From Rhizobium sp. (GTDB lineage Bacteria > Pseudomonadota > Alphaproteobacteria > Rhizobiales > Rhizobiaceae), in the NCBI GenBank assembly GCA_002796995.1, contig PEKW01000002.1, positions 381,990 through 445,989 of the forward strand: a DNA stretch of 64,000 nt, read 5' to 3'. The notes beneath the pieces were generated by a model. It saw nothing but the letters and a program-made list of their open reading frames with translations. It was not told the DNA's origin and ran no database searches. Shown in pieces: positions 35,006 to 42,704 of this stretch (the first letter of the stretch is position 1; each line of letters opens with the position of its first letter). A program made the position numbers and the translations under genes.

Positions 35006-35539
35006 ATGATCAACCTCATTGATGGCCTGCTTCGCATGATCGACAAGGTCGCCGAACAAGGCACCCGTCAGGCCGCCCGTCAATATGGCCGCCGCAGCCT
35101 GCTGGCCAAGACCGGCGCCGCCCTGATCGGCGGGGCGCTGCTGCCGATCCTGCCCTTCGATCGCACCTTTGGCAGCGCCTTCGCCGCGGAAAGCGAAGAC
35201 GAGACGGCCTGCGAATACTGGCGCTACTGCGCGCTCGACGGCAACCTCTGCAATACCTCCGGCGGCACCACGACATCCTGCCCGCCGGGCTCGTCGGCCT
35301 CCAAGGTCTCGTGGGTCGGCACCTGCCTCAACCCCAATGACGGCAAGGACTACCTGGTGTCCTACAACGACTGCTGCGGCAAGGCCTCCGTCACCGGCGC
35401 GACCTTCTGCTTCTCCTCGGAGCGCGAGCGTCCCGGCTATCGCATGGGCCTCTACAACGACATCAACTGGTGCATGGCCAATGACGACAAGGGCTATCAC
35501 TGCACGGTCGCGGTCCTGGTCGGGCTGGCCGATGAATAG
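35006..35539 (+). CDS. aauA: TTQ amine dehydrogenase light subunit lacking two usual cysteines
   Basis: A 177-residue precursor with a twin-arginine signal (QYGRRSLLAKTGAALIGG) and a mature catalytic chain. The two tryptophans that form tryptophan tryptophylquinone are present in VSWVGTC (W103) and DINWCMAN (W155). The catalytic Asp is in YNDCC (D122), another in ALDGN (D78), and the Tyr/Thr near GYHCT. Sequence elsewhere (ERPGY, NWCMAN, VLVGLA) is closer to aromatic amine dehydrogenase than methylamine dehydrogenase. Only ten cysteines remain; T84 and T133 stand where C38 and C86 of methylamine dehydrogenase form one disulfide. The subunit oxidises primary amines to aldehyde plus ammonia in the periplasm. 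Confidence 0.87.
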   Translation: MINLIDGLLRMIDKVAEQGTRQAARQYGRRSLLAKTGAALIGGALLPILPFDRTFGSAFAAESEDETACEYWRYCALDGNLCNTSGGTTTSCPPGSSASKVSWVGTCLNPNDGKDYLVSYNDCCGKASVTGATFCFSSERERPGYRMGLYNDINWCMANDDKGYHCTVAVLVGLADE

Positions 35540-35984
35540 ACGAAACGGCTGGGCGGCCACCGTGGCCGCCCTTCTCCTGAGTGTCTCTCCGTCCGTTTCA
35601 CATGCAGATGGGACGGGCGAAGCGAAGTTCGCATCGGTCTGTGCCGCCTGTCATGGCGACAAGGGCGTCGGCACCGAAGGTCTGGCTCCTCCGCTCGTCG
35701 ATCCTGCCCTGTGGCAGGCGCTGGGCGACAAGGCACCGCGCTACATTGCCGGCGTCATGGCCGGCGGCATGAGCGGCAAGATCACGGCGAACGGCATCGA
35801 CTATGTCGGTCTGGTGATGCCGCCCCAGGCCGAGTTGGGGGCCGACGATCTGGTGGCCGTGGCCGCCTATGTGCTCAAGGAGCTGAACGGGCTGCCCGCC
35901 GGCCCCGACAAGGCGGAAGTCGAGGCGGCACTCGCTCAGCCGCCGAGCCACAAGGAACTGCGCGCCCTGCGCAAGGGGGAATGA
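35532..35984 (+). CDS. Monoheme cytochrome c, probable electron acceptor (first)
   Basis: A 150-residue secreted cytochrome starting MNRRNGWAATVAALLLSVSPSVSHADG (signal peptide). One heme motif, CAACH, is present, with a later methionine in YVGLVMPPQAEL as possible axial ligand. The ATG overlaps the light-subunit stop by eight bases, implying translational coupling. It most likely accepts electrons from TTQ, directly or through the second cytochrome; no amicyanin or azurin gene lies nearby. The C-terminal ~40 residues (KAEVEAALAQPPSHKELRALRK) form an extra helical tail. Confidence 0.85.
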   Translation: MNRRNGWAATVAALLLSVSPSVSHADGTGEAKFASVCAACHGDKGVGTEGLAPPLVDPALWQALGDKAPRYIAGVMAGGMSGKITANGIDYVGLVMPPQAELGADDLVAVAAYVLKELNGLPAGPDKAEVEAALAQPPSHKELRALRKGE

Positions 35985-35985
35985 G

Positions 35986-36438
35986 ATGCGCCGCCTCACG
36001 TTTTGGAAAAGCCTGATCCTCACCGCCTGCCTCTCGGCATCGGGCGTGCCGGCCGCGGCCGATGGCCATTCCGCCAAGTTCAACTATCTCCTGCGCTGTT
36101 CCGGTTGCCACGACCGGGACGGCACCGGCCTGCCGCGCGCCGGCATTCCGGCGCTGCCCGGCTATATCGATGCCTTCGCCGGTGACAATGACGGACGAAC
36201 CTACATCACACACGTGCCGGGCGTTGTGGCGACCGGCCTAAACGATGCGGAGATCGCCGCAGTCCTCAACTACGTCATCGACGAATGGGGCGACCCGTCG
36301 CGCATCGAACCTTTCTCCGAAGCCGAGGTGACGCGGCGCAAGGCCATTCCCGTGAGCGACGTGGTCGCCTATCGGCGCCAGATCGTCGAGCGGCTGAAGA
36401 CCGGCGGCGCGGCGATCGCCGACTATCCCTGGCCCTGA
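35986..36438 (+). CDS. Monoheme cytochrome c, probable electron carrier (second)
   Basis: A 150-residue secreted cytochrome with signal peptide (MRRLTFWKSLILTACLSASGVPAAADG) and one heme motif CSGCH. It starts one base after the preceding cytochrome gene, so both belong to the amine dehydrogenase operon. The two are not close copies: this one has a different middle (ITHVPGVVATGLNDAEIAAVLNYVIDEWG). They could carry electrons in series or in parallel from the dehydrogenase to a terminal oxidase. Neither contains the two hemes expected of MauG. The gene ends 16 bases inside the convergent PNPOx-family gene. Confidence 0.85.
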   Translation: MRRLTFWKSLILTACLSASGVPAAADGHSAKFNYLLRCSGCHDRDGTGLPRAGIPALPGYIDAFAGDNDGRTYITHVPGVVATGLNDAEIAAVLNYVIDEWGDPSRIEPFSEAEVTRRKAIPVSDVVAYRRQIVERLKTGGAAIADYPWP

Positions 36439-37433
36439 GCATCAGTCGCGCGAAGCGTGCGGTCGGCCTCGGGCCAACTGCCGGTCGCGAGGCTGCTCGG
36501 CGAAAACCCGCCCTCGGCGAACGTCCAGCGGAGCGGCAGCGCATCCGGGTGCCAGACGATCTTCTCCGGCATCACCCGCCACAGCCGCTCCGCCCCTTCA
36601 AAGGCCGCGATATCAGGCGAATCGAGGATGACCTCGACCTTGCCCGTCACCTGCAGCATGCCGCCCGTCTCGTGATCGACGAACAGCAGCCCGGCCCGCG
36701 GATTGACCATGAAATTGCCGAGCGTGTTGAAGAACAGGTTGCCGTTGAAGTCCGGCACGGTGAGCCCGCCGTCGGCATCTATGCGGACAAAACCGGGCTT
36801 GCCGCCGCGATGCGAGACGTCGACCTGCCGCCCCGCATCGTCGCGATCCGCATAGGAGGCGACGAAGAAGGTGTCGGCGGCGGCGATGATCCGGCGGGCG
36901 TCGTCATCCAGCCGATCCGACACGACCGCGGTCGCCGGGGAGGGAGACTCGGGATCGCGGACCCAGCTTACGTTTCGGTTCTGGATGTAACGCGGGCAGT
37001 TGCCGAAGCTCTGGCCGACAGCAACGGTAAAGCTCTCGTCGGAACTCCGGCTGATCGTACCGTTGAGCCGGTTGCGCCGGCGGGTGACGAGATCGACGCC
37101 GACGAGGCCGACGGCATCGCCGTCCTCCATGCCGCGTTCAGCCGGATCCGCCGGCTCGCGCCGGGCGTTCACATCGAGCGTCAGCGGATTGGGCGAATGC
37201 AGGAAACCCGGCGCGCCGGCGCGGATGGTTGCCCAGGGCGTCCCCTCCGGGTCGACGGCGCCGATGACGATGAAGGGCAAAAGGCTATAGAACTCGCGGT
37301 GCTGGTCGAGCAGGAAGGGACGCAGCACCCTGCGGCCGATCGGATCCATCTGGGCTGCAACGCCCGCGGCGCGCTGCAATTCCAGTTCGCCCTGATGCCA
37401 GGGCGAGGCAGGCCTTTCGAAGTCGTCGACCAT
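36423..37433 (-). CDS. Pyridoxamine 5'-phosphate oxidase family flavoprotein
   Basis: A 336-residue protein starting MVDDFERPASPWHQGELELQ at 37433, behind an ACAGGAGGCGACA leader; a longer frame upstream is not used. The first half has a repeat-like domain (FYSLLPFIVIGAVDPEGTPWATIRAGAPGFLHSPNPLTLDV), the second half a split-barrel PNPOx-like FMN domain (FFVASYADRDDAGRQVDVSHRGGKPGFVRI, GNLFFNTLGNFMVNPRAGLLFVDHETGGMLQVTG). Homologues are fused to ferredoxin/FNR modules, but none is present here. It is not the B6-biosynthetic enzyme. Its stop region overlaps the cytochrome gene by 16 bases in convergent orientation. Substrate unknown. Confidence 0.75.
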   Translation of the reverse strand: MVDDFERPASPWHQGELELQRAAGVAAQMDPIGRRVLRPFLLDQHREFYSLLPFIVIGAVDPEGTPWATIRAGAPGFLHSPNPLTLDVNARREPADPAERGMEDGDAVGLVGVDLVTRRRNRLNGTISRSSDESFTVAVGQSFGNCPRYIQNRNVSWVRDPESPSPATAVVSDRLDDDARRIIAAADTFFVASYADRDDAGRQVDVSHRGGKPGFVRIDADGGLTVPDFNGNLFFNTLGNFMVNPRAGLLFVDHETGGMLQVTGKVEVILDSPDIAAFEGAERLWRVMPEKIVWHPDALPLRWTFAEGGFSPSSLATGSWPEADRTLRATDAQGQG

Positions 37434-37485
37434 TGTCGCCTCCTGTAAGAAGTGCGGCCGGGCAGCCCCGGCCGCCGATTGACCG

Positions 37486-38097
37486 CTAGGCGGCAAGGCC
37501 GGCGGGCGTCTTGGCAAAGGCGACGAAGCCCGGCAGGGCCTCTATCCGCGCCAGCCAGTCCCGCACCGCGCCATAGGGCGCGAGGTTCACATTGCCTTCC
37601 GGCGCGTTGACGATGTAGCTGTAGAGGGCCACATCGGCGATCGTCGGCCGGTCGCCGGCGATGAACCGATGCGCGGCAAGCTGCGCCTCGATCAGCTTGA
37701 GAATGCGGTGAGCGCGCGCAATGACTTCGTCGGCGCGGAAGTTCGCCCCGAAGACGGTGATCAGCCGCGCCGCGGCGGGGCCATAAGCGATCTCTCCGGC
37801 CGCCACCGACAGCCATTTCTGCACCTTCGCGACCGTAGCCAGATCGTCGCCCAGCCAATCCTTGCGGCCCAGCTTGGTCGCCACATAGACGAGGATGGCG
37901 TTGGAATCGTTGACCACCACGCCCTCGTCTTCGAGAACGGGAACCTGGCCGAACGGATTGAGCATCAGGAATTCCGGCGACTTGTGCTCCCCGTTCGGCA
38001 GGTCGACCTCGATAAGGTCGGCCTTCACGCCGAGCAGCGAGAGAAAGAGCACGGCGCGGTGGGCGTGGCCCGAGAGCGGATAATGATAGAGTTTCAT
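37486..38097 (-). CDS. Glutathione S-transferase family protein
   Basis: A 203-residue protein starting [23 protein letters not shown] at 38097. The N-terminal thioredoxin-like domain contains the [16 protein letters not shown] region that binds the glutathione gamma-glutamyl moiety (NDS, ESxAI-type), followed by an alpha-helical C-terminal domain. It is expected to conjugate or reduce with glutathione in the cytoplasm. It lies just upstream of the PNPOx-family gene in the same orientation and is divergent from a LysR regulator that may control both. Substrate unknown. Confidence 0.85.
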   Translation of the reverse strand: MKLYHYPLSGHAHRAVLFLSLLGVKADLIEVDLPNGEHKSPEFLMLNPFGQVPVLEDEGVVVNDSNAILVYVATKLGRKDWLGDDLATVAKVQKWLSVAAGEIAYGPAAARLITVFGANFRADEVIARAHRILKLIEAQLAAHRFIAGDRPTIADVALYSYIVNAPEGNVNLAPYGAVRDWLARIEALPGFVAFAKTPAGLAA

Positions 38098-38219
38098 GGC
38101 GGTTTCCTTGGCTGGACTTTGCAGGGGCGGTGTCAAGACATGCCAAGGACTAGCGGGTTCCAGTTTCCTGTAGTAGATAGCGGTTTCGGAAGTTATCCTC
38201 TCGAATATCGGAATAAGCG

Positions 38220-39116
38220 ATGGATCGGCTCGACGCCATGCGGGTTCTTCTGGCTGTCGTCGAAGGCGGAAGCCTGTCGGCCGCCTCGCGTGCCCTGCAT
38301 TCGCCTCTGCCGACCGTCAGCCGCAAGATTTCGGAGCTCGAAGCGCATCTCGGCGTTCGCCTCATCACCCGCACCAGCCGCAGGATCCTGCTGACCGAGG
38401 CCGGCGAAGGCTATGTCGGTGCCGCCCGTGAGATCCTCGGTCGGGTCGAGGAAGCCGAGCGGCGGGCCGCCGGTGAATATCTGGCGCCGAAGGGCGACCT
38501 CACCATGACGGCACCGATCGTCTTCGGCCGGCTGCATGTGCTGCCGGTGATCACGGAATTCCTCAAGGCTTTTCCGGACATCAACATGCGGCTGACGATG
38601 AGCGACAGGAATGTCAGCCTCGCTGACGAGCACATCGACGTGGCGCTGCGCATCAGCCTGCTGTCGGAAGGCAACCTGATCGCCAGCCGGCTCGGTTCGA
38701 TCCGACGCACCGTCTATGCGAGCCCCGACTATCTGCTGCGCCATCCGGCGCCGCTGCATCCCCGCGACCTTGCCGCCCATGACTGCATCGCCTTCGAAGG
38801 CATCCTGTCGGCGCAGTCCTGGACCTTCGAGGAAGACGGACAGGAACTCTCCGTGCCGGTGCGGCCGCGATTGTCGGTCAACACCGCCGAGGCGGCTGTG
38901 GATGCGGCCGTCTCCGGCCTCGGGATCACGCGGGTCATGTCCTATCAGGCGAGACGTGCGGTGGAGACCGGTCTGCTCGTGTCCCTGCTCGAGACCTTCG
39001 AACAGCCGGCCGCGCCCGTCCACCTCGTATACCTGTCGCAGGGGCTGATCCCCTTGAAGCTCAGGGCCTTCCTCGATTTCGCCGCCCCGCGCCTCAGGGC
39101 CGCCCTGTCGCGGTAA
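38220..39116 (+). CDS. LysR-family transcriptional regulator
   Basis: A 298-residue regulator with the standard N-terminal HTH ([48 protein letters not shown], about residues 1-60) and a periplasmic-binding-fold effector domain (from residue 90). It belongs to the broad LysR group that includes DsdC/CrgA-like regulators. The gene is divergent from the glutathione transferase across 122 bases, the usual LysR arrangement, so it likely controls the transferase and the PNPOx gene. The inducer is unknown. Confidence 0.9.
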   Translation: MDRLDAMRVLLAVVEGGSLSAASRALHSPLPTVSRKISELEAHLGVRLITRTSRRILLTEAGEGYVGAAREILGRVEEAERRAAGEYLAPKGDLTMTAPIVFGRLHVLPVITEFLKAFPDINMRLTMSDRNVSLADEHIDVALRISLLSEGNLIASRLGSIRRTVYASPDYLLRHPAPLHPRDLAAHDCIAFEGILSAQSWTFEEDGQELSVPVRPRLSVNTAEAAVDAAVSGLGITRVMSYQARRAVETGLLVSLLETFEQPAAPVHLVYLSQGLIPLKLRAFLDFAAPRLRAALSR

Positions 39117-39156
39117 CTCCCATCATTCGGAAAAGCGAAAAAATCTTCCGGGGGCG

Positions 39157-39181
39157 GGAACCTGAGCCCATCTTCCTCGTT
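39157..39181 (+). promoter_or_regulatory. EcfG/RpoE2-type promoter of the DUF2188 gene
   Basis: GGAAC (39157-39161), 16 bases, then CGTT (39178-39181) matches exactly the alphaproteobacterial general-stress sigma consensus GGAAC-N16/17-CGTT. The -10 element is 24 bases before the DUF2188 ATG, which also has a strong AAAGGAGGAG ribosome-binding site. Confidence 0.8.
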
Positions 39182-39205
39182 TGAGCGATAAAGGAGGAGT
39201 TCGTC

Positions 39206-39457
39206 ATGGCTGAGATCTATTGCGATGTCGTTCCACACGCGAACGGATGGGTATTTCTCTCGGACGGCGGCCAGTCGCCGGCCTATCCGAGCTACCGGCT
39301 TGCCGTCGAGGCAGCGCACCGCCACATGCAGAGCATGGGAAAGCGCCGCGCCATGATCCTGCGCGAGCAGGGTCTCAACGGGCGCATGCAGCGGATCGGC
39401 GATGTCTCGATCTATTGCTTGCCCCGTCAGGTTTCGGGTGCGACCGAGGCCCGCTAA
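39206..39457 (+). CDS. DUF2188 family small stress protein
   Basis: An 83-residue protein matching DUF2188: the pattern VVPHANGWVFLSDGG...YPSYRLAVEAAHRHMQSMGKRRAMILREQGLNG is typical (x-W-x-V...A...A...A.....G...V..H..dG). DUF2188 proteins are small, single-domain and of unknown function, frequent in rhizobial stress regulons. An exact EcfG-type promoter and a very strong Shine-Dalgarno (GGAGGAG) precede it. No partner gene is evident. Confidence 0.85.
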   Translation: MAEIYCDVVPHANGWVFLSDGGQSPAYPSYRLAVEAAHRHMQSMGKRRAMILREQGLNGRMQRIGDVSIYCLPRQVSGATEAR

Positions 39458-39492
39458 ACCATGCCACGCAGGTGGTTGCCATTCATAAACAT

Positions 39493-39522
39493 ACCCCAGT
39501 CGTCCGCACGGATGGCTGGGGT
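39493..39522. terminator. Long hairpin between convergent DUF2188 and BON genes
   Basis: ACCCCAG (39493-39499) pairs with CTGGGGT (39516-39522), and an inner TCCG/CGGA pair closes a small loop. It lies between two convergent genes and may terminate both; there is no clear T-run on either side. Confidence 0.45.
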
Positions 39523-39562
39523 TGATTCGTTCGGGTCGTGCGACGACGGGGCGCGTTCGGCT

Positions 39563-39829
39563 TCAGCCGACCTGGAGATCGTGGGTGATCTTCTCGACCC
39601 CAGGCACGGCCAGCACGATTTCGAGCGCGCGGTCGATTTCCGCTTCGTCCGTCATGGTGCCGGACAGGAAGATGGTGGAGCCCGACGCGGTCACCGTCAG
39701 ACGGGATGCGTCCATGCCTTGCGAAATCGCCAGCTGGCGGGCGACCGCAGTCTCCAGTGGTTCTTCGTTCTGGTGCTCGAGTTCCACGACCGGCTTTTCG
39801 TCGTGAAAGCGTTGCGGCTTGAATACCAT
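39563..39829 (-). CDS. BON-domain protein
   Basis: An 88-residue protein made almost entirely of one BON domain (DASRLTVTASGSTIFLSGTMTDEAEIDRALEIVLAVPGVEKITHDLQV), with an acidic/histidine-rich leader (HDEKPVVELEHQNEEPLE). BON domains bind phospholipid or other surfaces and are common in stress-protection proteins such as OsmY. There is no signal peptide, so this copy is probably cytoplasmic. An imperfect general-stress promoter lies 31 bases upstream of the start. Confidence 0.85.
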   Translation of the reverse strand: MVFKPQRFHDEKPVVELEHQNEEPLETAVARQLAISQGMDASRLTVTASGSTIFLSGTMTDEAEIDRALEIVLAVPGVEKITHDLQVG

Positions 39830-40229
39830 GGTGTCCTCCTTGCGCAGCGTATGCGCCCTAACGCGCGAGGCGCCTTTTGGTTCGCCGGCGCTGCCGAGGT
39901 TTTTGGTTCGGAGACGGTGGTCGCCACGGATCGTGCTGCCGCGGATCTAACGGAACGCGTAAGAGAATCATGGCCGGCAAAGGCCGCGGCGCACTGTCCG
40001 ATCCGCCTTTCCTACGGCGGGCATCCGGGGCGGAGCTGCGCGCGCCGATTGTCCGTGAGGGGGCGGAAGCGACAGGATAATATTGTCGCAGCCGCGGTGG
40101 TCGGTTGGCATCGTCCAGAACCTGCTATATTAGTCAATGAGATAGAAGTCTTGGGAGTGGGAGGGCGGACGATGGCGCGCGACGAAGGCCGGCCCGCAAC
40201 GGGATACCGGGCAAGGATGTGGCGCACGC
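39830..40229. other. 400-base divergent gap between BON gene and histidine kinase
   Basis: No gene is supported here. It contains, on the minus strand, an imperfect general-stress promoter for the BON gene (39860-39884, listed separately). An A/T-richer stretch near 40110-40145 (CTATATTAG) is the best candidate for the kinase promoter; I see no exact sigma-70 or EcfG match there. Confidence 0.4.
39860..39884 (-). promoter_or_regulatory. Imperfect EcfG-type promoter of the BON gene
   Basis: On the minus strand CGAAC, 16 bases, CGTT (39860-39863 is the -10) differs from GGAAC-N16-CGTT in one base of the -35. It starts 31 bases before the BON gene start. Confidence 0.45.
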
Positions 40230-41918
40230 ATGGGTAGGCTGGTGCGCCTGTTCCCAACGGCATCGATCGGGGCCTATCTCGTCGCGATGGCAATCCTCGC
40301 GACTTTGCCCCTGCTCGCCTTCGTGATCTTCCTTCTCTCCGAGCTGGAACGCAGCGAATATGAGGCCCTTCGCCACGAAGCGGCCCAGGATGCGCAGACC
40401 ATCAGCCGTAATTTCGAACGCAAGCTCGAGGACATGTCGACGACGCTGCGTCTCCTGTCGGGTGCGGCCGAACTGACGTCGGGAAACCTCGGCGCCTTCC
40501 ACCAGCGTACCGCCTCCAGCCTCGGCGCGGGCTCGCTTTACGTGCTGCTCGTCGATGCCGAGGGCAATCAGCTGCTCAATACTCGCGTGCCCTACGGCGC
40601 GCCGCTGAAGCCCATGTCGAATTTCCCCACGCTCCAGGCAGCGCTCGCCTCCGGCAAGATCGAGGTGTCGGGCGTCTTCTTTGGCGCGACCAGCCAGCAA
40701 TGGGTGTTCAATGTGATCATGCCCCTTCCGTCACCGGGGCCGAACACGCCCGGCGCGGCGCTGGTGCTGACCCAGAATGCCGGCGATATGGTCAGCATGA
40801 CATCGACCGACATCCTGCCTCCCGGCTGGTCGGCCGCCGTCATCGATGCCGACGACAAGGTCATCGTCTCGAACGGGCCGGGCAATATTCCCTCCGGAGG
40901 CGCCTTTCCCGCGGATCTGACCCGGCTGATCACCGGCTCCAACAACGCCGTCGCCACCACGATCGACGGCGAGCGGGTGATGATGGGTTATGCACGGGTA
41001 GCGGAATGGCCGTGGCGCGTGGCCCTTTGGGGGCCGGTGTCGAGCGCGCAGGCCTCGCTCGCCAGCACCTGGAAGAGCCTCTTCTACGGCAGCGTCACCC
41101 TGCTCGCCCTCAGCCTCGGCATCGTGCTGCTCGCCGCCCACCAGCTGCGCCGGTCGATCCGCCAGATCGCCCGCATGGCGGAGCGCATCGGCCGCGGCGA
41201 GATCGTCTCGCCGGAAATGACCAAGGTGACCGAGGCGAACCAGGTGGCCATCGCGCTCTCCAACGCCTCCTTCGATCGCGCCGAAGCGGAAGAGCGTGTG
41301 CATTTCATCCTCCAGGAGCTGGTCCACCGGACCAAGAACATCCTGTCCCTCGTCCAGGCGATGCTGCGCCAGCTCGCCCGCGGCACCGAAAGCGTCGACG
41401 AGCTGCAGCGGGCCGTCGGCGGCCGGCTGGCAGGGCTTGCGCAGTCGATCGAGGCACTTGCCCGGCAGCAATGGGGCGGCATTCCGCTGTCGACGGTGAT
41501 CGAACTGCAGCTGTCGGCGGTGACCGGCTCGATGGGACGGATCGAGACGCGCGGCGAAGACTTGCTGGCCAACGCCAATGCCGTGCAGAATCTTGGCCTG
41601 GTCTTCTACGAGCTCGCCACCAATTCGGTGAAATACGGCGCCCTGTCCGTGCCGGAGGGGCGCGTGATGATCGAATGGGACGTCGGCGCCGGCGAAGACG
41701 GTTCCACGGAACTCGTCCTGCGCTGGCTAGAAACGGGAGGCCCCACGGTCGTGAAGCCCTCGCGCCAGGGTTTCGGCTCCACCGTCATCGAGCGCCATGC
41801 CGCTGCGGCCTTCAGCGGCAAGGTAATCATCGATTTCGATGAAAGCGGCCTGCGCTGGTCGCTGATCGCCCCGCTCTCGGCGATCGAGAACCCGCTCGCT
41901 CACGGCGATCACGCTTAG
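40230..41918 (+). CDS. HWE-family sensor histidine kinase
   Basis: A 562-residue membrane sensor: one N-terminal membrane segment (AYLVAMAILATLPLLAFVIFLLS), a ~250-residue periplasmic domain, a second segment (LFYGSVTLLALSLGIVLLAAHQL, about residue 290), HAMP-like linker, then an HWE-type kinase core. The H-box ELVHRTKNILSLVQAMLRQLAR has the phospho-accepting His with RxKN, and the W-x-E motif is LRWLETGGP; GFGSTVIERH is the ATP lid. HWE kinases commonly feed the PhyR-NepR-EcfG general stress response of alphaproteobacteria. No response regulator follows it, and PhyR is not in this window, so the partner is inferred. Confidence 0.87.
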   Translation: MGRLVRLFPTASIGAYLVAMAILATLPLLAFVIFLLSELERSEYEALRHEAAQDAQTISRNFERKLEDMSTTLRLLSGAAELTSGNLGAFHQRTASSLGAGSLYVLLVDAEGNQLLNTRVPYGAPLKPMSNFPTLQAALASGKIEVSGVFFGATSQQWVFNVIMPLPSPGPNTPGAALVLTQNAGDMVSMTSTDILPPGWSAAVIDADDKVIVSNGPGNIPSGGAFPADLTRLITGSNNAVATTIDGERVMMGYARVAEWPWRVALWGPVSSAQASLASTWKSLFYGSVTLLALSLGIVLLAAHQLRRSIRQIARMAERIGRGEIVSPEMTKVTEANQVAIALSNASFDRAEAEERVHFILQELVHRTKNILSLVQAMLRQLARGTESVDELQRAVGGRLAGLAQSIEALARQQWGGIPLSTVIELQLSAVTGSMGRIETRGEDLLANANAVQNLGLVFYELATNSVKYGALSVPEGRVMIEWDVGAGEDGSTELVLRWLETGGPTVVKPSRQGFGSTVIERHAAAAFSGKVIIDFDESGLRWSLIAPLSAIENPLAHGDHA

Positions 41919-41939
41919 GGGATCGCCCGCCTCCGCCCC

Positions 41940-41965
41940 GGAACCTTTGCCCTCGCTCGTGTGTT
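41940..41965 (+). promoter_or_regulatory. Imperfect EcfG-type promoter upstream of small hypothetical gene
   Basis: GGAAC (41940-41944), 17 bases and TGTT (41962-41965) differs from the general-stress consensus by one base in the -10 element. It lies 70 bases before the ATG at 42035. Confidence 0.35.
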
Positions 41966-42034
41966 GACTTGATGCGCCCGGTCAGGCGCACCCGTCCAAC
42001 AAGAGGCGATCCAAAGGATCGAAGCGATAATCCC

Positions 42035-42268
42035 ATGGGAAAGAAAACCTACGTCTATGATGCCGCCGGCGACATCCGCAAGGATGCGGAGCCGCAGTTC
42101 GTCGGCACCCAGCATGGCGGCGACAGCACCGGAGTTGCGAGCGCCAAGCCGACGGTGATCACCGGATCCGAAGACGCGACCGTCAACAAATGGCCGCCGG
42201 GAAAGAAGAACCCGCCCAAGGACTGGGACATGAACTACGATCCCGCCGATCATTCCGGCCACGAATAA
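42035..42268 (+). CDS. Small hypothetical protein, 77 residues
   Basis: A 77-residue acidic/lysine-rich protein beginning MGKKTYVYDAAGDIRKDAEPQFVG and rich in Asp, Gly, Lys and Pro toward the C-terminus (KWPPGKKNPPKDWDMNYDP). There is no signal peptide or recognised domain. Strong ATG context is lacking, but a general-stress-like promoter precedes it, so I treat it as a probable small stress gene. Function unknown. Confidence 0.5.
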   Translation: MGKKTYVYDAAGDIRKDAEPQFVGTQHGGDSTGVASAKPTVITGSEDATVNKWPPGKKNPPKDWDMNYDPADHSGHE

Positions 42269-42286
42269 CCCATCACCAAAGATCGA

Positions 42287-42586
42287 CTACAGAGACTGGC
42301 CGCTCGGCATTTCGCCCGCAAGGCGCTGGATGGCGTTGGCCCGTTCCCTTGCCGCACCGAGAATGGCGCGGATCTCGTCGGATTTTTCCGCGCCCGAGGC
42401 ATAGCCAGCGGACGGCGTGAGGCCCGGGTCTTCGGACCCGTCGGTTGGCAGCAGTTCCTGCTCCAGGTTCTCCACGACGCCGGCAACCGTGTCAGGTCCG
42501 ATCATGGCCGCGGCCAGCAGTGAGACGAGGATCTCCCGGTGGGCGTTCAGCTTGCCTTCGATTTCCTGCCTTGGAAGATCGGTCAT
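42287..42586 (-). CDS. Small hypothetical protein, 99 residues
   Basis: A 99-residue protein starting MTDLPRQEIEGKLNAHREILVSLLAAAM at 42586, chosen for its CAAAGGAGCGAG leader; upstream in-frame ATGs lack it. The sequence is amphipathic helix (KLNAHREILVSLLAAA, ARERANAIQRLAGEM) with a low-complexity middle (TDGSEDPGLTPSAGYASG). No domain recognised. It is convergent with the 77-residue protein and divergent from the 91-residue gene. Function unknown. Confidence 0.55.
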   Translation of the reverse strand: MTDLPRQEIEGKLNAHREILVSLLAAAMIGPDTVAGVVENLEQELLPTDGSEDPGLTPSAGYASGAEKSDEIRAILGAARERANAIQRLAGEMPSGQSL

Positions 42587-42636
42587 CTCTCGCTCCTTTG
42601 TCAGTGTCGTCATGATGGGCCTAACACCCGCGTAAG

Positions 42637-42661
42637 GGAACAATGGAGCGGCGGAAAAGTT
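42637..42661 (+). promoter_or_regulatory. Imperfect EcfG-type promoter of the 91-residue gene
   Basis: GGAAC (42637-42641), 16 bases, then AGTT (42658-42661) differs by one base from GGAAC-N16-CGTT. It lies 44 bases before the ATG at 42705. Confidence 0.4.
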
Positions 42662-42704
42662 TCTTATCCAGGACAGACAAAATTTCCACCCAGGAGACTA
42701 CACC

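Noticed and set aside
32650..35539. Calling the TTQ enzyme methylamine dehydrogenase (mauA/mauB)
   Set aside because: Light-chain segments ERPGY, NWCMAN and VLVGLA are closer to the aromatic amine dehydrogenase branch, and MauG/MauF are absent. Only the substrate test would decide.
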